Part shown: piece after piece, positions 20,379-30,205 of the stretch
Numbering within the stretch: position 1 is the first letter of the stretch
Layout of the letters: the number at the start of each line of letters is the position of its first letter
Assembly (NCBI RefSeq): GCF_000224145.3
Contig: NW_004190467.2
Coordinates: 1 to 47,280, forward strand
Length of the DNA: 47,280 nucleotides
Origin: Ciona intestinalis
Lineage: Eukaryota > Chordata > Ascidiacea > Phlebobranchia > Cionidae
Direction of reading: 5' to 3'
Translations under genes and position numbers: made by a program
Notes under the pieces: model-generated
Seen by the model: only the letters and a program-made list of their open reading frames with translations
The model's database searches: none
What the model was told of the DNA's origin: nothing

Positions 20379-23300
20379 ATGTTTAAGTTTAACAAAAACG
20401 AGGAGCTTTATGATGTCATAGATAAACAAAAGGATCAGATAAATCGTTATGAAGGCAGGTTACGAGGTGGGTTCGCGTGTGATGTATAATATGTGTTTGG
20501 TGTGGTTATCATGTATGTAACTTTGTGGGTGGTTGTTTTGGTAGCAGTGACGAGCTTTGAACCCGTAACCACTGGTCTACAGCAGAACACGCTAACCACT
20601 AAGCCACAGCGCTGGTATCGATGGGTTGGGAAAGTTTACAAATATATATTGTTTCTATAGATCTCGTCCATGCATACAAAAGTTTGCAAAAAGAGAAAGA
20701 AGCGTTAGAGGAAAGCATGAAGGCGCTTACAACTCCATCTAGTGGTGGGGGGAAGAAACCAAGCACACTTGACGTAAGTCACAATGTTTGTCGACATATA
20801 ACGACATATATTAATGATGTTTCCATGTTTTACAGGAGAACACAGAAGGTTGGTGCATTCTATGTTCACCATGGTGGTAGATATATGGGTTATGATTGAT
20901 ATGCATTGTGTATACGGCTATTAGGACCCTGACATGCCTTACCACAATATATACAACCCCACAGCCCTGAATGAAGATGAATCCACGGAACCCGACATTC
21001 AACACCTACAATCCCAACTCCACACCCTAACAACATCCCTGTCAACCATGTCCGATGAAAAAAAGAAGTTGGTTCTTGTTTACCAGGCAGAGAAAAAGCA
21101 ATTCAAGGTGTTATATACATATGTTGTTGCCCCTGTTCTAAACTTGGAGCTGCCCCCAACATTGTACCTATGTTGTGATGTCATAAACATCCATTATTTG
21201 ATAGATAATGTTGTTTGTTTGTTAATAGCATGAGCACGAGGTTGAAGTAACAAAGCTTGAGGAAGAAACCCAAGTTTTGTTGGAGAAGAATAAATTATTG
21301 GGAGAGGAATTAACTAGGGTGGGTATGGTGGGGTTGGTGTTACCAGGTTGGGGTTACCGGATGTTTAACTTTGTGGTTTAAGGTGAAAGAAAAATTACGA
21401 AACCAACAATCGGATCACGAACAAGAACAATCAACCCACTCGATTATTTTGAGGGAAATCCAGAAAATGTTAAACGATGAACGGACCAAAAATGAGTCGC
21501 TCGAGTTAGCTGTGAGTCGCCATGTTTCCTTTAATATATTTAGTAGAGGTGAGGGGTGGCTTGGGCGTTACAACCCATGTTGGTATAACACCACACACAT
21601 GTAAATTACCGTGGCAACATAATTGTTGTTTAAACTTAACCTATTACCCCAATTTGTTGCAAGCTCGCCTTTGGGAAGATACAATTTCATGATCAGAAAT
21701 ATATAATATGTGTTTTTAAATAATTCTGCAGCAATGTTTTCCATCACAGTAGTGAATAACATACATACCACTCAACTGTTTAATGCAGTGGTAAATTGCA
21801 TGGACTGCACCATAATGTTATCACCCAACAGATGCGAGACCTTAACACAGCAACGAGGGTTGCAGAGATCGAAGTCCAACAACACGAGGATTATAAACGG
21901 CGGGTTCGTCAACTTGAAGATGAGTTAAGTGAAGTTCGTGCGAGGTTAGAGGTCGCTGAGCATGAAGCGAACACACCGTCTCCAATATTGATGCAACTGC
22001 AGTCAGAGATGAGTAGAATGANNNNNNNNNNNNNNNNNNNNNNNNNNNNNNNNNNNNNNNNNNNNNNNNNNNNNNNNNNNNNNNNNNNNNNNNNNNNNNN
22101 NNNNNNNNNNNNNNNNNNNNNNNNNNNNNNNNNNNNNNNNNNNNNNTCTCCACTCGACGTGCCTCGTATCGAGCGTCGGTGTCGTGCGTCATCTCGTTGT
22201 CACGGCGACGATCAACATCGTGATAATCTGTCTTCGTGACTCGTGATATTCGAGCGGCTGATCCTCGCTGTGTATGATGTCATAGTCAAAATTTAGAACA
22301 TCACAACCACCATTACAACATCACAACCACCATTACGACATCACAACCACCATTATGACATCACAACCACCATTATTACCTGTATATTTCGATACGAGCT
22401 CTGTGATTGCGATTGAGAGGAACGTTCATATTCGGTGTAATTCCTGGAACACAACACAAGCGTCAAACATGGAGTTCACCCTCCCATGCAATAACCCCGC
22501 AACCCCACTTACCCCTTCCTATCATCTCGATCACCCCTCCTTCCCTCCCTTTCACCACCAACCCCCTCCCGCTTATGATATCCATTATTAGCAGGAGACC
22601 TTCCACGCTCGTCGTACGAACGTTTAAGTCGTTGGCGTTGTGTCTGTTCGTACCTGCATGGAAGATCACAAGTTGAAACTTATTTCGATTCGGAAAAATA
22701 GTCAAAAATGGGACTTAGATAAAAATAATCCATTTTACGCCTTTCCACACTTAGAAAACACAAAACGTAGTATAAACCCATTGCAAAAGTTAACGCTTTT
22801 GCGTTTGGACGCAAAGGTCGGTTGGACCACCTAACCCCCCCAAAAACGAACGAACCGATTCATTTCCTGTAATCTTCTCATTTCTTCTTTCTCACGTTCG
22901 ATCCGCTCCAATTCTCGTTTCCGTTCTTGTTCCAACCGTATGCGNNNNNNNNNNNNNNNNNNNNNNNNNNNNNNNNNNNNNNNNNNNNNNNNNNCTATGC
23001 TAATGGATAAAGATAAAGAGATTAAACAACTTAAAGTTTACACATCAACTTATCATAGGTTAGTGGGGGGGGGGGCTTCTATATTAAGGTCCAAGGTTGG
23101 ATGTTCCCACCATTGTAGGCGTATCCATACAGTTACACCGACCAACCTTCAACGATTTGTTTTCCAGCGAATACCAGAATGTTGAACGAACAGCATCAAG
23201 GGATTATGACATCACAGATGATTCTGTTGCCGAGATTTTAACAAAGGTTTGAATAATATACATTATGATGTCATGATGCATTATGATGTCATGATGCATT

Positions 23301-24030
23301 ATGATGTTATGATGCATTATTATGTCATGATGTGTTATGATGTCATGATAGTACCATCCACATACAGGGGGGTAAGGATACAAACCTCATGCATTATGTT
23401 GAACAACTCGCAAGGAAAGATGTCACGATTAATAATGTGAGAAGGAAAAAGAAAGAACTCGAGCTCCAAGTTAGACAACTACAAGATGCTGGTATAATGA
23501 GGTAAGTATGTGGTACAAGGTGACAATATTTGCTACTTTATTAACCTTGGGTTGATCATTCCACTACCACTGATCTTCTTGTCACCCTCATGTTGGTTGT
23601 GTTGTTTAGGCTGGATACTCATAGATATCCTAAAGATTCCAGGGTATGCTATGCTTGTTAGGTGCATTAGCGCAATTATGTGCACCAATGTGCAATCATG
23701 TGCTTTATGTGCAATCAATGTGCGTGTTAATATTCCCAACCCACCCAGGGACGAAGCGAACGCGCAACAAGTCGCCGAGTTGAAAGGAAAAATCGAACAA
23801 ATTAAACGGGGAATGTAAGTTATGTAACAATGGGTTGTATGACATCGTAATCATCATTATATTGTCATAGATCACGTGAAAATGCAAACAATGAATATGT
23901 GAAGAACGTGTTGTGTCAATACCTAACTACTGTTGATGGGAACGCAAAGCAAAAGATGTTGGTTGCGATCGCTACAATATTGCAGTTTAGTCCTGATGAG
24001 ATGAAGAGAGTTGGGATAAGGACTAAATAG
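20379..24030 (+). CDS. GCC1: GCC1 (GCC88) GRIP-domain golgin, interrupted by a foreign contig
   Basis: Exons: 20379-20466, 20661-20773, 20836-20848 (13 nt), 20965-21107, 21229-21318, 21383-21511, 21832 into the gap, then 22995-23058, 23168-23246, 23368-23501, 23749-23814 and 23871-24030. All visible junctions keep phase. The N-terminus (KNEELYDVIDKQ, DLVHAYKSLQKEKEALEESM) and the YVEQLARKDVTINNVRRKK block match human GCC1. The C-terminal GRIP domain (NNEYVKNVLCQYLTTVDG, ATILQFSPDEMKR) binds ARL1 and places the protein on the trans-Golgi, where it helps endosome-to-TGN retrieval. The central ~300 residues expected from vertebrate GCC1 are missing; the space is occupied by two gaps and a minus-strand segment of another gene. 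AATAAA follows at 24076. Confidence 0.92.
20520..20612 (-). mobile_element. SINE tRNA-related head in GCC1 intron 1
   Basis: On the minus strand TGGCTTAGTGGTTAGCG (box A) and GGGTTCAAAGCTCG (box B) with near tRNA spacing, followed by CACTGCTACC. The same element is at the damaged end of copy A (about 18832-18904). Confidence 0.65.
22022..22146. other. Assembly gap, 125 N
   Basis: Cuts GCC1 exon 7 on its left and a minus-strand exon of another gene on its right. Confidence 0.95.
22147..22944 (-). CDS. Four minus-strand exons of an Arg/Glu-rich, SAFB-like protein
   Basis: Between two gaps, four minus-strand exons join in phase: 22944-22856 (open at gap), 22653-22513, 22443-22380 and 22267-22147 (open at gap). 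Donors are GTTCGT, GTAAGT and GTAATA; acceptors ATGCAG, TTCCAG and ACACAG. The product has a charged helix (RIRLEQERKRELERIEREKE, EEMRRLQEM), then RYEQTQRQRLKRSYDERGR, an RG/GRRGDRDDRK stretch and DVDRRRDNEM. This resembles the C-terminal half of scaffold attachment factor B proteins, nuclear RNA/DNA-binding proteins, but no RRM or SAP domain is visible. Both ends are cut within exons, while the flanks are GCC1 exons on the other strand, so this is most likely a misplaced contig. Confidence 0.6.
22268..22379 (-). repeat. 20-bp repeat in intron of the SAFB-like segment
   Basis: Four to five copies of ACATCACAACCACCATTAYR units of about 20 bp between the exons at 22267 and 22380. Confidence 0.8.
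22945..22994. other. Assembly gap, 50 N
   Basis: Cuts the SAFB-like first visible exon on its left and GCC1 exon 8 on its right. Confidence 0.95.
23258..23350 (+). repeat. ATGATGTCATGATGCATT repeat at a GCC1 splice donor
   Basis: Five imperfect ~18-bp units starting about 15 nt after the donor at 23247. Confidence 0.75.
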
Positions 24031-24075
24031 TTTTGGTGTTTATTATAATATTTGTGCCATGTTTATATTTAGTGC

Positions 24076-24081
24076 AATAAA
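24076..24081 (+). terminator. Poly(A) signal AATAAA
   Basis: 46 bp after the GCC1 stop codon at 24028-24030. Confidence 0.65.
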
Positions 24082-24653
24082 AGTGGTGGAATAATACAAG
24101 TGATCATATCGTTGTATAGAATTGTTATATCATCCCCATAATGTTTAATCATAAGTTGTGTAGTAAGGTCTGCAGTGAGCTGTGTCACACTATACACCCA
24201 CCCCCGTTGTCCTGCTGTATTACGGACGACCTGAATCACATAGTTTCCCCAAAGCCTCAATTCGCGAGTGGGTAGGGGCATTCTATTTTTCGTATTGGCA
24301 AAGTGGGAAGGGACATCGCAACGTTATGGCCACCACCGTAATGTGCCATGTTGTAAGAACGCCAGCAAAGTGCATTCGTACCCTCGTTTGTTTGTGTCCC
24401 AGCGCTTTATGTACATTATATAAACCAAAGTCCGTATATAAACAGACTCTGATATAAACCATTTATCTGCTGTGGCGTATATTTATTGCGATAATAGTTA
24501 TTTTTATTAAATATTATAAGCAGAACACGTTTAGTTTACGGCAATAAAATATGATTTGACCGGGGACTGAACCAATACATAGACATCTAATATTGGTGCG
24601 TGGGCAAAAGTTTGTTGCACTGTTTCAATAATTTTGTTTCAAATCAACGAAGG
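24082..24653. other. Intergenic region GCC1 to TFDP1
   Basis: No gene seen. A box-B-like GGTTCAGTCCCCGG (minus, near 24557) and a box-A-like GTGGTCTAATGGTAGCG (minus, near 24690, overlapping the proposed TFDP1 start) suggest an eroded tRNA-derived element. Confidence 0.4.
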
Positions 24654-27600
24654 ATGGAAGTCGAACAGAACGCTAAATCCACTTGCGCTACCATTAGACC
24701 ACATGCCCCAACCATTAGTGTGGTACATACTACACCAGTTAAGGGACAAAGTGTATTTCTAACAACCCCATCTTCGGGAAGTGGTATTGTAAGGACTGCA
24801 GGTTCCCAAGTTCGTGTCGTCCAAACTACACCTCAGCAAACACCACAAGTTGTGCGGATTATTAAAGCAGGGGAAGCAGTAAGTATGTGTGGTGTGTAAG
24901 TATGTGTGGTGTGTATTTTTACTGTATATGTGGCTAGACACTTAACGATAGTTGCTCCAACCCAGTGGTCACTAACTGGTTGTCCAAGTTATCAGCCATA
25001 CAGAAAAAATGTTACATACATGGTAACTTATAAGCAGGCACGAGATTCATGAAACAGAATACCCGTGTTATAACGACTGTCGTTGCCCCACTATGCGAGG
25101 ATAAATAAGTTACTTTATTAAATCCTAACAATATGTTCAGGTAACTGGATCACCGAACGTCATCAATATACGAGCCCCCCTTGCAAGTCCCGTGAAAGGT
25201 ATCAACGTAAAACAATAAACCAACAGCCATGTATATATATGATGTTTGTAGGTGGCGCCATAATCAATATACCAACCGGATCGAAGCTTCTGACGCACCC
25301 AGGACCCAAACTAAAGGTTGGCGATACGATAACAATACAGAAGTCAAATATAATAAACGAAAACCAAAGTTCCAGCAATGACCCCAACGATGTGGTAAGT
25401 GACGTCATATGTGTTGTTTCATAGAAATACCATTAATTATAATCACAATGTTGTTATGTTTACTAATTAATAGAAAATTCCAGGGTTGTCCTGCCCACCC
25501 CTGCCACCCCAGGTGTGGTGCCTATGGTCCATAGAAATAACATTAATATCAACCGTAGATTCAACCAAGCGGAACAAAGTTGGTGAAAGTCGTCACATCG
25601 AACCAAACACCCGTGTTCATTGCTCCCAACACAAACAACATGAAACAGATGACGCCGTCAACGCCTCAAAACAAATCTTTCTTCTCGCAACAAATGGCTT
25701 CACCAGTTCGAATAAACAATATGTCGCCAACATGGAATGCAAGGTCGGTGTTATGGTCCGATGTAACAAGTTTTGATCTTCTGTTGTAAATTTTAGTTTC
25801 CTGTAACGACTTTTCACTTTTGTTTATTAGTGTCAGCTTTGTTAGAGAAAAAGATAGAATAAGGGCTGTTGTTTATTGCAATTAATCCACATTCATCTAC
25901 AGTAGCCCAAGTTATAAACGACCGTCCATGTTCAATGATCCAGCACAGATGGTTGAAAGGTAAATATGACACGTCCCATATGGTGTAGTAAATTACCCCC
26001 TACCTTAACCCCAGCAAACGACGACGCACCCCAACTACAGACAAAGGCAGCAAGGGTTTGCGACACTTTGCGATGTTGGTTTGTGAGAAAGTGAAACAGA
26101 AAGTGACAACAACGTACAACGAGGTTGCGGACGAACTCGTGTCGGAGTTTGCCGACCATCAACGACAAGTTACTGATCAGGTGCGTCGGATTTCTATGTT
26201 AAGTAGCTGTGGTCCAGTTGGAAAAAATTAAAAAACATTTAGATCTTTGATTTCTATGTTATGTTTCACAGTATGACCAGAAGAACATTCGACGGCGAGT
26301 TTACGATGCATTAAACGTATTAATGGCCATGGATATCATATATAAGGACAAGAAGGATATCCATTGGGTGGGGTTGCCGACGAACTCAGCGCAAGAAGTC
26401 CAAACATTACAGGTTCGTGCGCGAAAACTATGTGTGGGGGGGGATAACGTTGAATTCGTCAAAAAATATTTTAATTTAGACTGAAAAGAAAAATCGTCAA
26501 CAAAGAATTCAACAGAAGACTCTGCAGTTACACGAGCTCATATTACAGGTTGGACAATATATATAACATGTCTAATTATAAAGGTGTAATATGTTTATTG
26601 ATACCAATATTATTGGATGTCTTTAAGACACTTAACTGCAAACCCTGATAATGTCTGCCTGTATGGCAGATGAAACAACGGTCCAATAACATCACAAACA
26701 ATTGACATAAGATCTCCTTCAACAAATATAATGAATATCTTTTCCAGCAAATTGCCTTCAAGAATTTGGTTCAACGCAACAAACGTATCGAACAAACGCA
26801 AGGTTTCCCCGCCGATAATTCATCGATCCAGCTTCCTTTTATTATCGTTAATACAAGCAAGAAGACCGTCATTGACTGCAGTATTTCTAATGATAAGTAT
26901 GTACCAGTGTATTTCTAATGATAAGTATGTACCAGTGTATTTCTAATGATAAGTATGTACCAGTGTATTTCCAATGATAAGTATGTACCAGTGTATTTCT
27001 AATGATAAGTATGTACCAGTGTATTTCTAATGATAAGTATGTACCAGTGTATTTCTAATGATAAGTATGTACCAGTGTATTTCTAATGATAAGTATGTAC
27101 CAGTGTATTTCTAATGATAAGTATGTACCAGTGTATTTCTAATGATAAGTATGTACTAGTGTATTTCTAATGATAAGTATGTGACACACCCACCCAGTTA
27201 TCCCACATTAACCCCCAGGTACGAGTACATGTTCAACTTTGATAATACGTTCGAGATCCACGATGATATCGAAGTTTTGAAACGCATGGGGATGGCCTAC
27301 GGGTTGGAGGCCGGGGTGTGTAGTAATGACAACCTTCGAACGGCTATGACTCTAGTGCCCCCGGTGTTGAAACCTTACCTTGAGCGTAAGTAATGTTGTT
27401 TCTATGTTGTTGGTGATGCTCGTTATTTATCCACAAACTTGTTTATTTAATCTTTGCTACCATAAGTCATAAAAAATTAAAGTTCTATATTTTATATTGT
27501 GATTCCAGAGATGGCTGGCAAAACAAGTGGGGAAGTTAGTGAAGCAAGTGTTGGGTAAGTTGGAATAAATTATAAACATATATTATTATTATAGTTGTTC

Positions 27601-27817
27601 ATTCCCCCCCCATCACAGAACACCCGAAGTGAAGATTGAGCCGCAAACCATCGACATCTCGTCGTTCACCCCTGACGATGAGGTTGCCATGGTGATCGAC
27701 GGGGGCGTGGGGTGCGCGGGGTCGTCGAGGTCATCCTCCGCTGTTTATTCAGGGACACCACTAAGCGGCGATATAGAGTCGGGGAGTGAATCACGAGGAT
27801 CTACTCCGCTGTTCTAA
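24654..27817 (+). CDS. TFDP1: TFDP1/DP transcription factor, E2F dimerisation partner
   Basis: Twelve exons join in phase: 24654-24878, 25141-25198, 25252-25394, 25559-25743, 25903-25959, 26015-26180, 26272-26412, 26480-26548, 26748-26896, 27219-27385, 27509-27554, 27619-27817; about 534 residues. The N-terminus is Val/Thr/Gln-rich. The winged-helix DNA-binding domain ([32 protein letters not shown], then [20 protein letters not shown] with the DEF box) and the dimerisation domain ([52 protein letters not shown]) are highly conserved. DP binds E2F to control S-phase genes. The tail is Ser/Gly-rich and acidic. The first exon start is uncertain, as ATTAG at 24718-24722 could instead be an acceptor. 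Intron 9 is a donor-containing minisatellite. Confidence 0.95.
24938..25113 (+). mobile_element. SINE centre plus one 98-bp tail unit in TFDP1 intron 1
   Basis: GACACTTAACGATAGTTGCTC and CCCAGTGGTCACTAACTGG precede a single 98-bp unit (25011-25113) ending AAATAAGTTAC. The single tail unit suggests the ancestral SINE form. Confidence 0.7.
26869..27183 (+). repeat. 28-bp minisatellite made of exon end plus splice donor, 11 donors
   Basis: The unit GTATGTACCAGTGTATTTCT plus AATGATAA repeats with 28-bp period. The first TTTCTAATGATAA belongs to TFDP1 exon 9 (codons for ISNDK) and the first GTATGT at 26897 is its donor. Further GTATGT copies occur at 26925 and every 28 bp to 27177. Using a later donor would meet an in-frame TAA in the first unit. 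Confidence 0.95.
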
Positions 27818-28139
27818 CAACTTACCCACACTCCCTTGTTAAATATGGAAAGCAAATTTTAGCTTTTCGCGTTTTTTAAATTTGTTGAAAGATGAACATT
27901 CCATAGACACAACATTAATGCTAGAATCTTTATTAGCGAATGCACTACATGGATGTCATTATAACAACGTAGTAATAGACAACACATGACTTGGGGTTTC
28001 ACTCAGGGATTATTTTTATAAAAAGGGGCAAAAACTTTTTTTCGTTGAAAATTTCAAATTTCTTGTATTTTCAAAGTTTGCTGCCACGAGTTGTAAAATA
28101 AAGAGAGCTGCTCAACACTAGGTGTCGTAGTTTCCGATC

Positions 28140-29026
28140 TCATGCCATTTCCGCTTTGCATTTGTGGAAGGCATGATAACCTGTAAGTGGGTACGAAGGT
28201 AAATAAGGACTACGGGAGTTTACAACACCAGGTACCTGGGGGTTGGCAAACAGATGTTTCTGCGTCGAAGTCGTCAAATATTTTGTAGAGTTTTTCCGAA
28301 CATTCTGCAATGGAAGGTATGTAATTATGATGTCATAATGAATATTGTGAACTTACTTTTTTATCGGCAGATCCCTTGAGTCGGTAGTTAACAGATAGAA
28401 GGCAATATCGGTCGGGGGGAAGGCGGGCCGCTGAGTAATTCTTGACGAGTGGTAAAGCAATCGTGTTCTTCTGCCGTGCTACGTCAACCAGGAACTGTGA
28501 GGAGGGGGGGTTAGTGGGTAAAGTATATTCACAACATTAATCAACCACTGTGAATGTAAGGGATTCTGGAATGTGTGTACACCAGACAATATGGTTCCCG
28601 ATGTTTGACAACTGTTTCCACTACTTACATCTCGGGGTGGGGGGTTAGTGAATGAATTATCCAATTGTGACATCACAGCTAGCTTTGTGTCATCAACATT
28701 AATATTGGAACGACCGGCGTGGTTTGCGTAAACCTTGGCTTCGTCCAAAACCTCGCTTATGTAACCTTCATAGACAACAAGTGAAAACAATTAAAAATTG
28801 TAAAACATGAGTGCAGGTGGCACCTACTAAGTTACACTGAACAACTGTCCTTGCCTCATCACAAGAGGATAAATAAGTTCAACTTACGATATGTAAACTC
28901 CAACAGTTGGTGGACTACCTTGGGCTCGTACTCCGTCACACCCATATCTTGCAACACTGCTATTATCGTTTCCGCATCTTTAGGAAGGTTTTTATTCCTT
29001 TCAGGATTATTTTCAACTGAGTTCAT
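28140..29026 (-). CDS. TAF9: TAF9, histone-fold subunit of TFIID and SAGA
   Basis: Four exons: 29026-28888, 28765-28629, 28494-28357 and 28304-28140, all in phase, 192 residues. The histone fold covers residues ~15-90 ([40 protein letters not shown]). The conserved TAF9 region follows ([43 protein letters not shown]). TAF9 pairs with TAF6 in the TFIID core and in SAGA. The C-terminal tail is short compared with human TAF9 (264 aa). The gene lies 180 bp downstream of TFIIA alpha/beta on the same strand, and TTTTTCATGGTTAG just before the ATG is a good acceptor for trans-splicing. It converges with TFDP1. Confidence 0.94.
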
Positions 29027-29206
29027 TTTAACTAACCATGAAAAATATAAAACCATCGTCACGATTGTTGTTTAAACTTAATATTTTAACAGAAATTATC
29101 GTAAAAGTGATTTTTGTCCAAGTTTTAATGAAACGTGTCGCAACAAGCAAAGTCACCACTGGTCGTATAGAAATAAACGATAATTATTTACAAGCCAACA
29201 ATGTCT

Positions 29207-30205
29207 TCACCACTCAGCCTCCCCTGTAGCTTTCTGGAACACAAGGTCTTTCCCGTTCAAGTTCATGATTCCAACTTTGAGGTTAAATTTCCATCGACAT
29301 TTGGCGCGATGGATTTTATCGTATTGACAAACCACCACATTATCTGTGTCGAACAATTCAACAGGGTCGTCATCCGATCCATCATCAGCGGAACATAGAG
29401 GTTCCTCATCTACCGCTTCCTCTTCCTCCTCCACCTCATCTTCATCATCGTCATCATCCTCCTCCGATGATGAATCTGCATTCGCCCCGTCCACCTGTGT
29501 GATCCGCTGGTCATTCGCCCCGTCCACCTGTGTGATCCGCTGGTCATTCGCCCCGTCCACCTGCGTGATTCGCTGGTCATTCGCCTCGTCCACCTGCGTG
29601 ATCCGCTGGTCATTCGCCCCGTCCACCTGCGTGATCCGCTGATCATTCGCCTCCTCCACCTGCGTGATCCGCTGGTCATTCGCCCCGTCCACTTGCGTGA
29701 TCCGCTGATCATTCGCCCCGTCCACTTGCGTGATCCGCTGATCATTCGCCCCGTCCGCTTGTATAATCACCGACGGATGTTGTTTACCTCCCCCACTTGT
29801 GCTTTGTTGGTTGGTGGATGTACCAGGTTGGTATGGGGCGTACACCTGTTGGTTTGGATGTTGCTGCCTTTGGTACAACACACTGTTAGGAAGGGACATG
29901 GCCGCTTGTTGTCCAGCAGCGGTCATTGTATGATACACCAGGGGTTGTTGACTTTTGTCGCCCTGCATTGAGTTAGCGTATACATACAATGGCATAACAG
30001 ACTGGGCATGCCTCAGTTCATTACTACTATTCTCAACAGCCTTGGATTGCGCCAACTTTTGTTCCCATGTTTGTTTCAACTCCTGCAATACATGCTCGTC
30101 CACTCCGTCGTCGAGAAATGCCTCTCGTATATTGTTTATGACGTCTTCAATCACTGTTTGATAAAGTTTAGCGACGCTATTCTGACCTCCGGGTGCCTTC
30201 GCCAT
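29207..30205 (-). CDS. GTF2A1: TFIIA alpha/beta precursor, with 11-residue repeats in the linker
   Basis: Intronless gene of 332 codons. The N-terminal helical region (VAKLYQTVIEDVINNIREAF, FLDDGVDEHVLQELKQTWEQ) and the C-terminal beta-barrel (DNVVVCQYDKIHRAKCRWKF, KVGIMNLNGKDLVFQKATGE) are hallmark TFIIA alpha/beta parts; the protein ends EAEW as in the human form. TFIIA stabilises TBP on the TATA box. The middle is Gln-rich, then holds eight near-identical 11-residue repeats (ANDQRITQVDG), then a Ser/Asp/Glu acidic run. No AATAAA is seen in the 180-bp spacer to TAF9, only an ATTAAA (29129-29124). Confidence 0.96.
   Translation of the reverse strand: MAKAPGGQNSVAKLYQTVIEDVINNIREAFLDDGVDEHVLQELKQTWEQKLAQSKAVENSSNELRHAQSVMPLYVYANSMQGDKSQQPLVYHTMTAAGQQAAMSLPNSVLYQRQQHPNQQVYAPYQPGTSTNQQSTSGGGKQHPSVIIQADGANDQRITQVDGANDQRITQVDGANDQRITQVEEANDQRITQVDGANDQRITQVDEANDQRITQVDGANDQRITQVDGANDQRITQVDGANADSSSEEDDDDDEDEVEEEEEAVDEEPLCSADDGSDDDPVELFDTDNVVVCQYDKIHRAKCRWKFNLKVGIMNLNGKDLVFQKATGEAEW
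29480..29760 (-). repeat. 33-bp coding minisatellite in GTF2A1
   Basis: Eight 33-bp units (plus strand: TTCGCCCCGTCCACCTGYGT plus GATCCGCTGGTCA) keep the reading frame and encode ANDQRITQV(D/E)(G/A/E). Differences include synonymous changes, and Gly/Glu variants at the last positions. Confidence 0.95.

Larger units (their letters stand above)
18955..20578 (+). repeat. Duplicated block copy B, carrying insertions
   Basis: Second copy of the 18041-18904 block, split by 829 bp (19318-20146) that copy A lacks: a probable LTR, a 50-N gap and a tRNA-like element. Copy A has 70 unrelated bases at the same point (18404-18473). The GCC1 exon in this copy (20379-20466) is the one contiguous with the rest of the gene. 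Confidence 0.85.

Noticed and set aside
24640..24720. tRNA-like sequence on the minus strand overlapping the TFDP1 start
   Set aside because: Box A is good (GTGGTCTAATGG) but the box A to box B distance is too short and no cloverleaf forms; it may be an old tRNA-derived element.
29410..29745. Alternative minus-strand frame (Arg/Ser/Trp repeats) over GTF2A1
   Set aside because: Shadow of the TFIIA coding repeat in another frame; the TFIIA frame is conserved at both ends.
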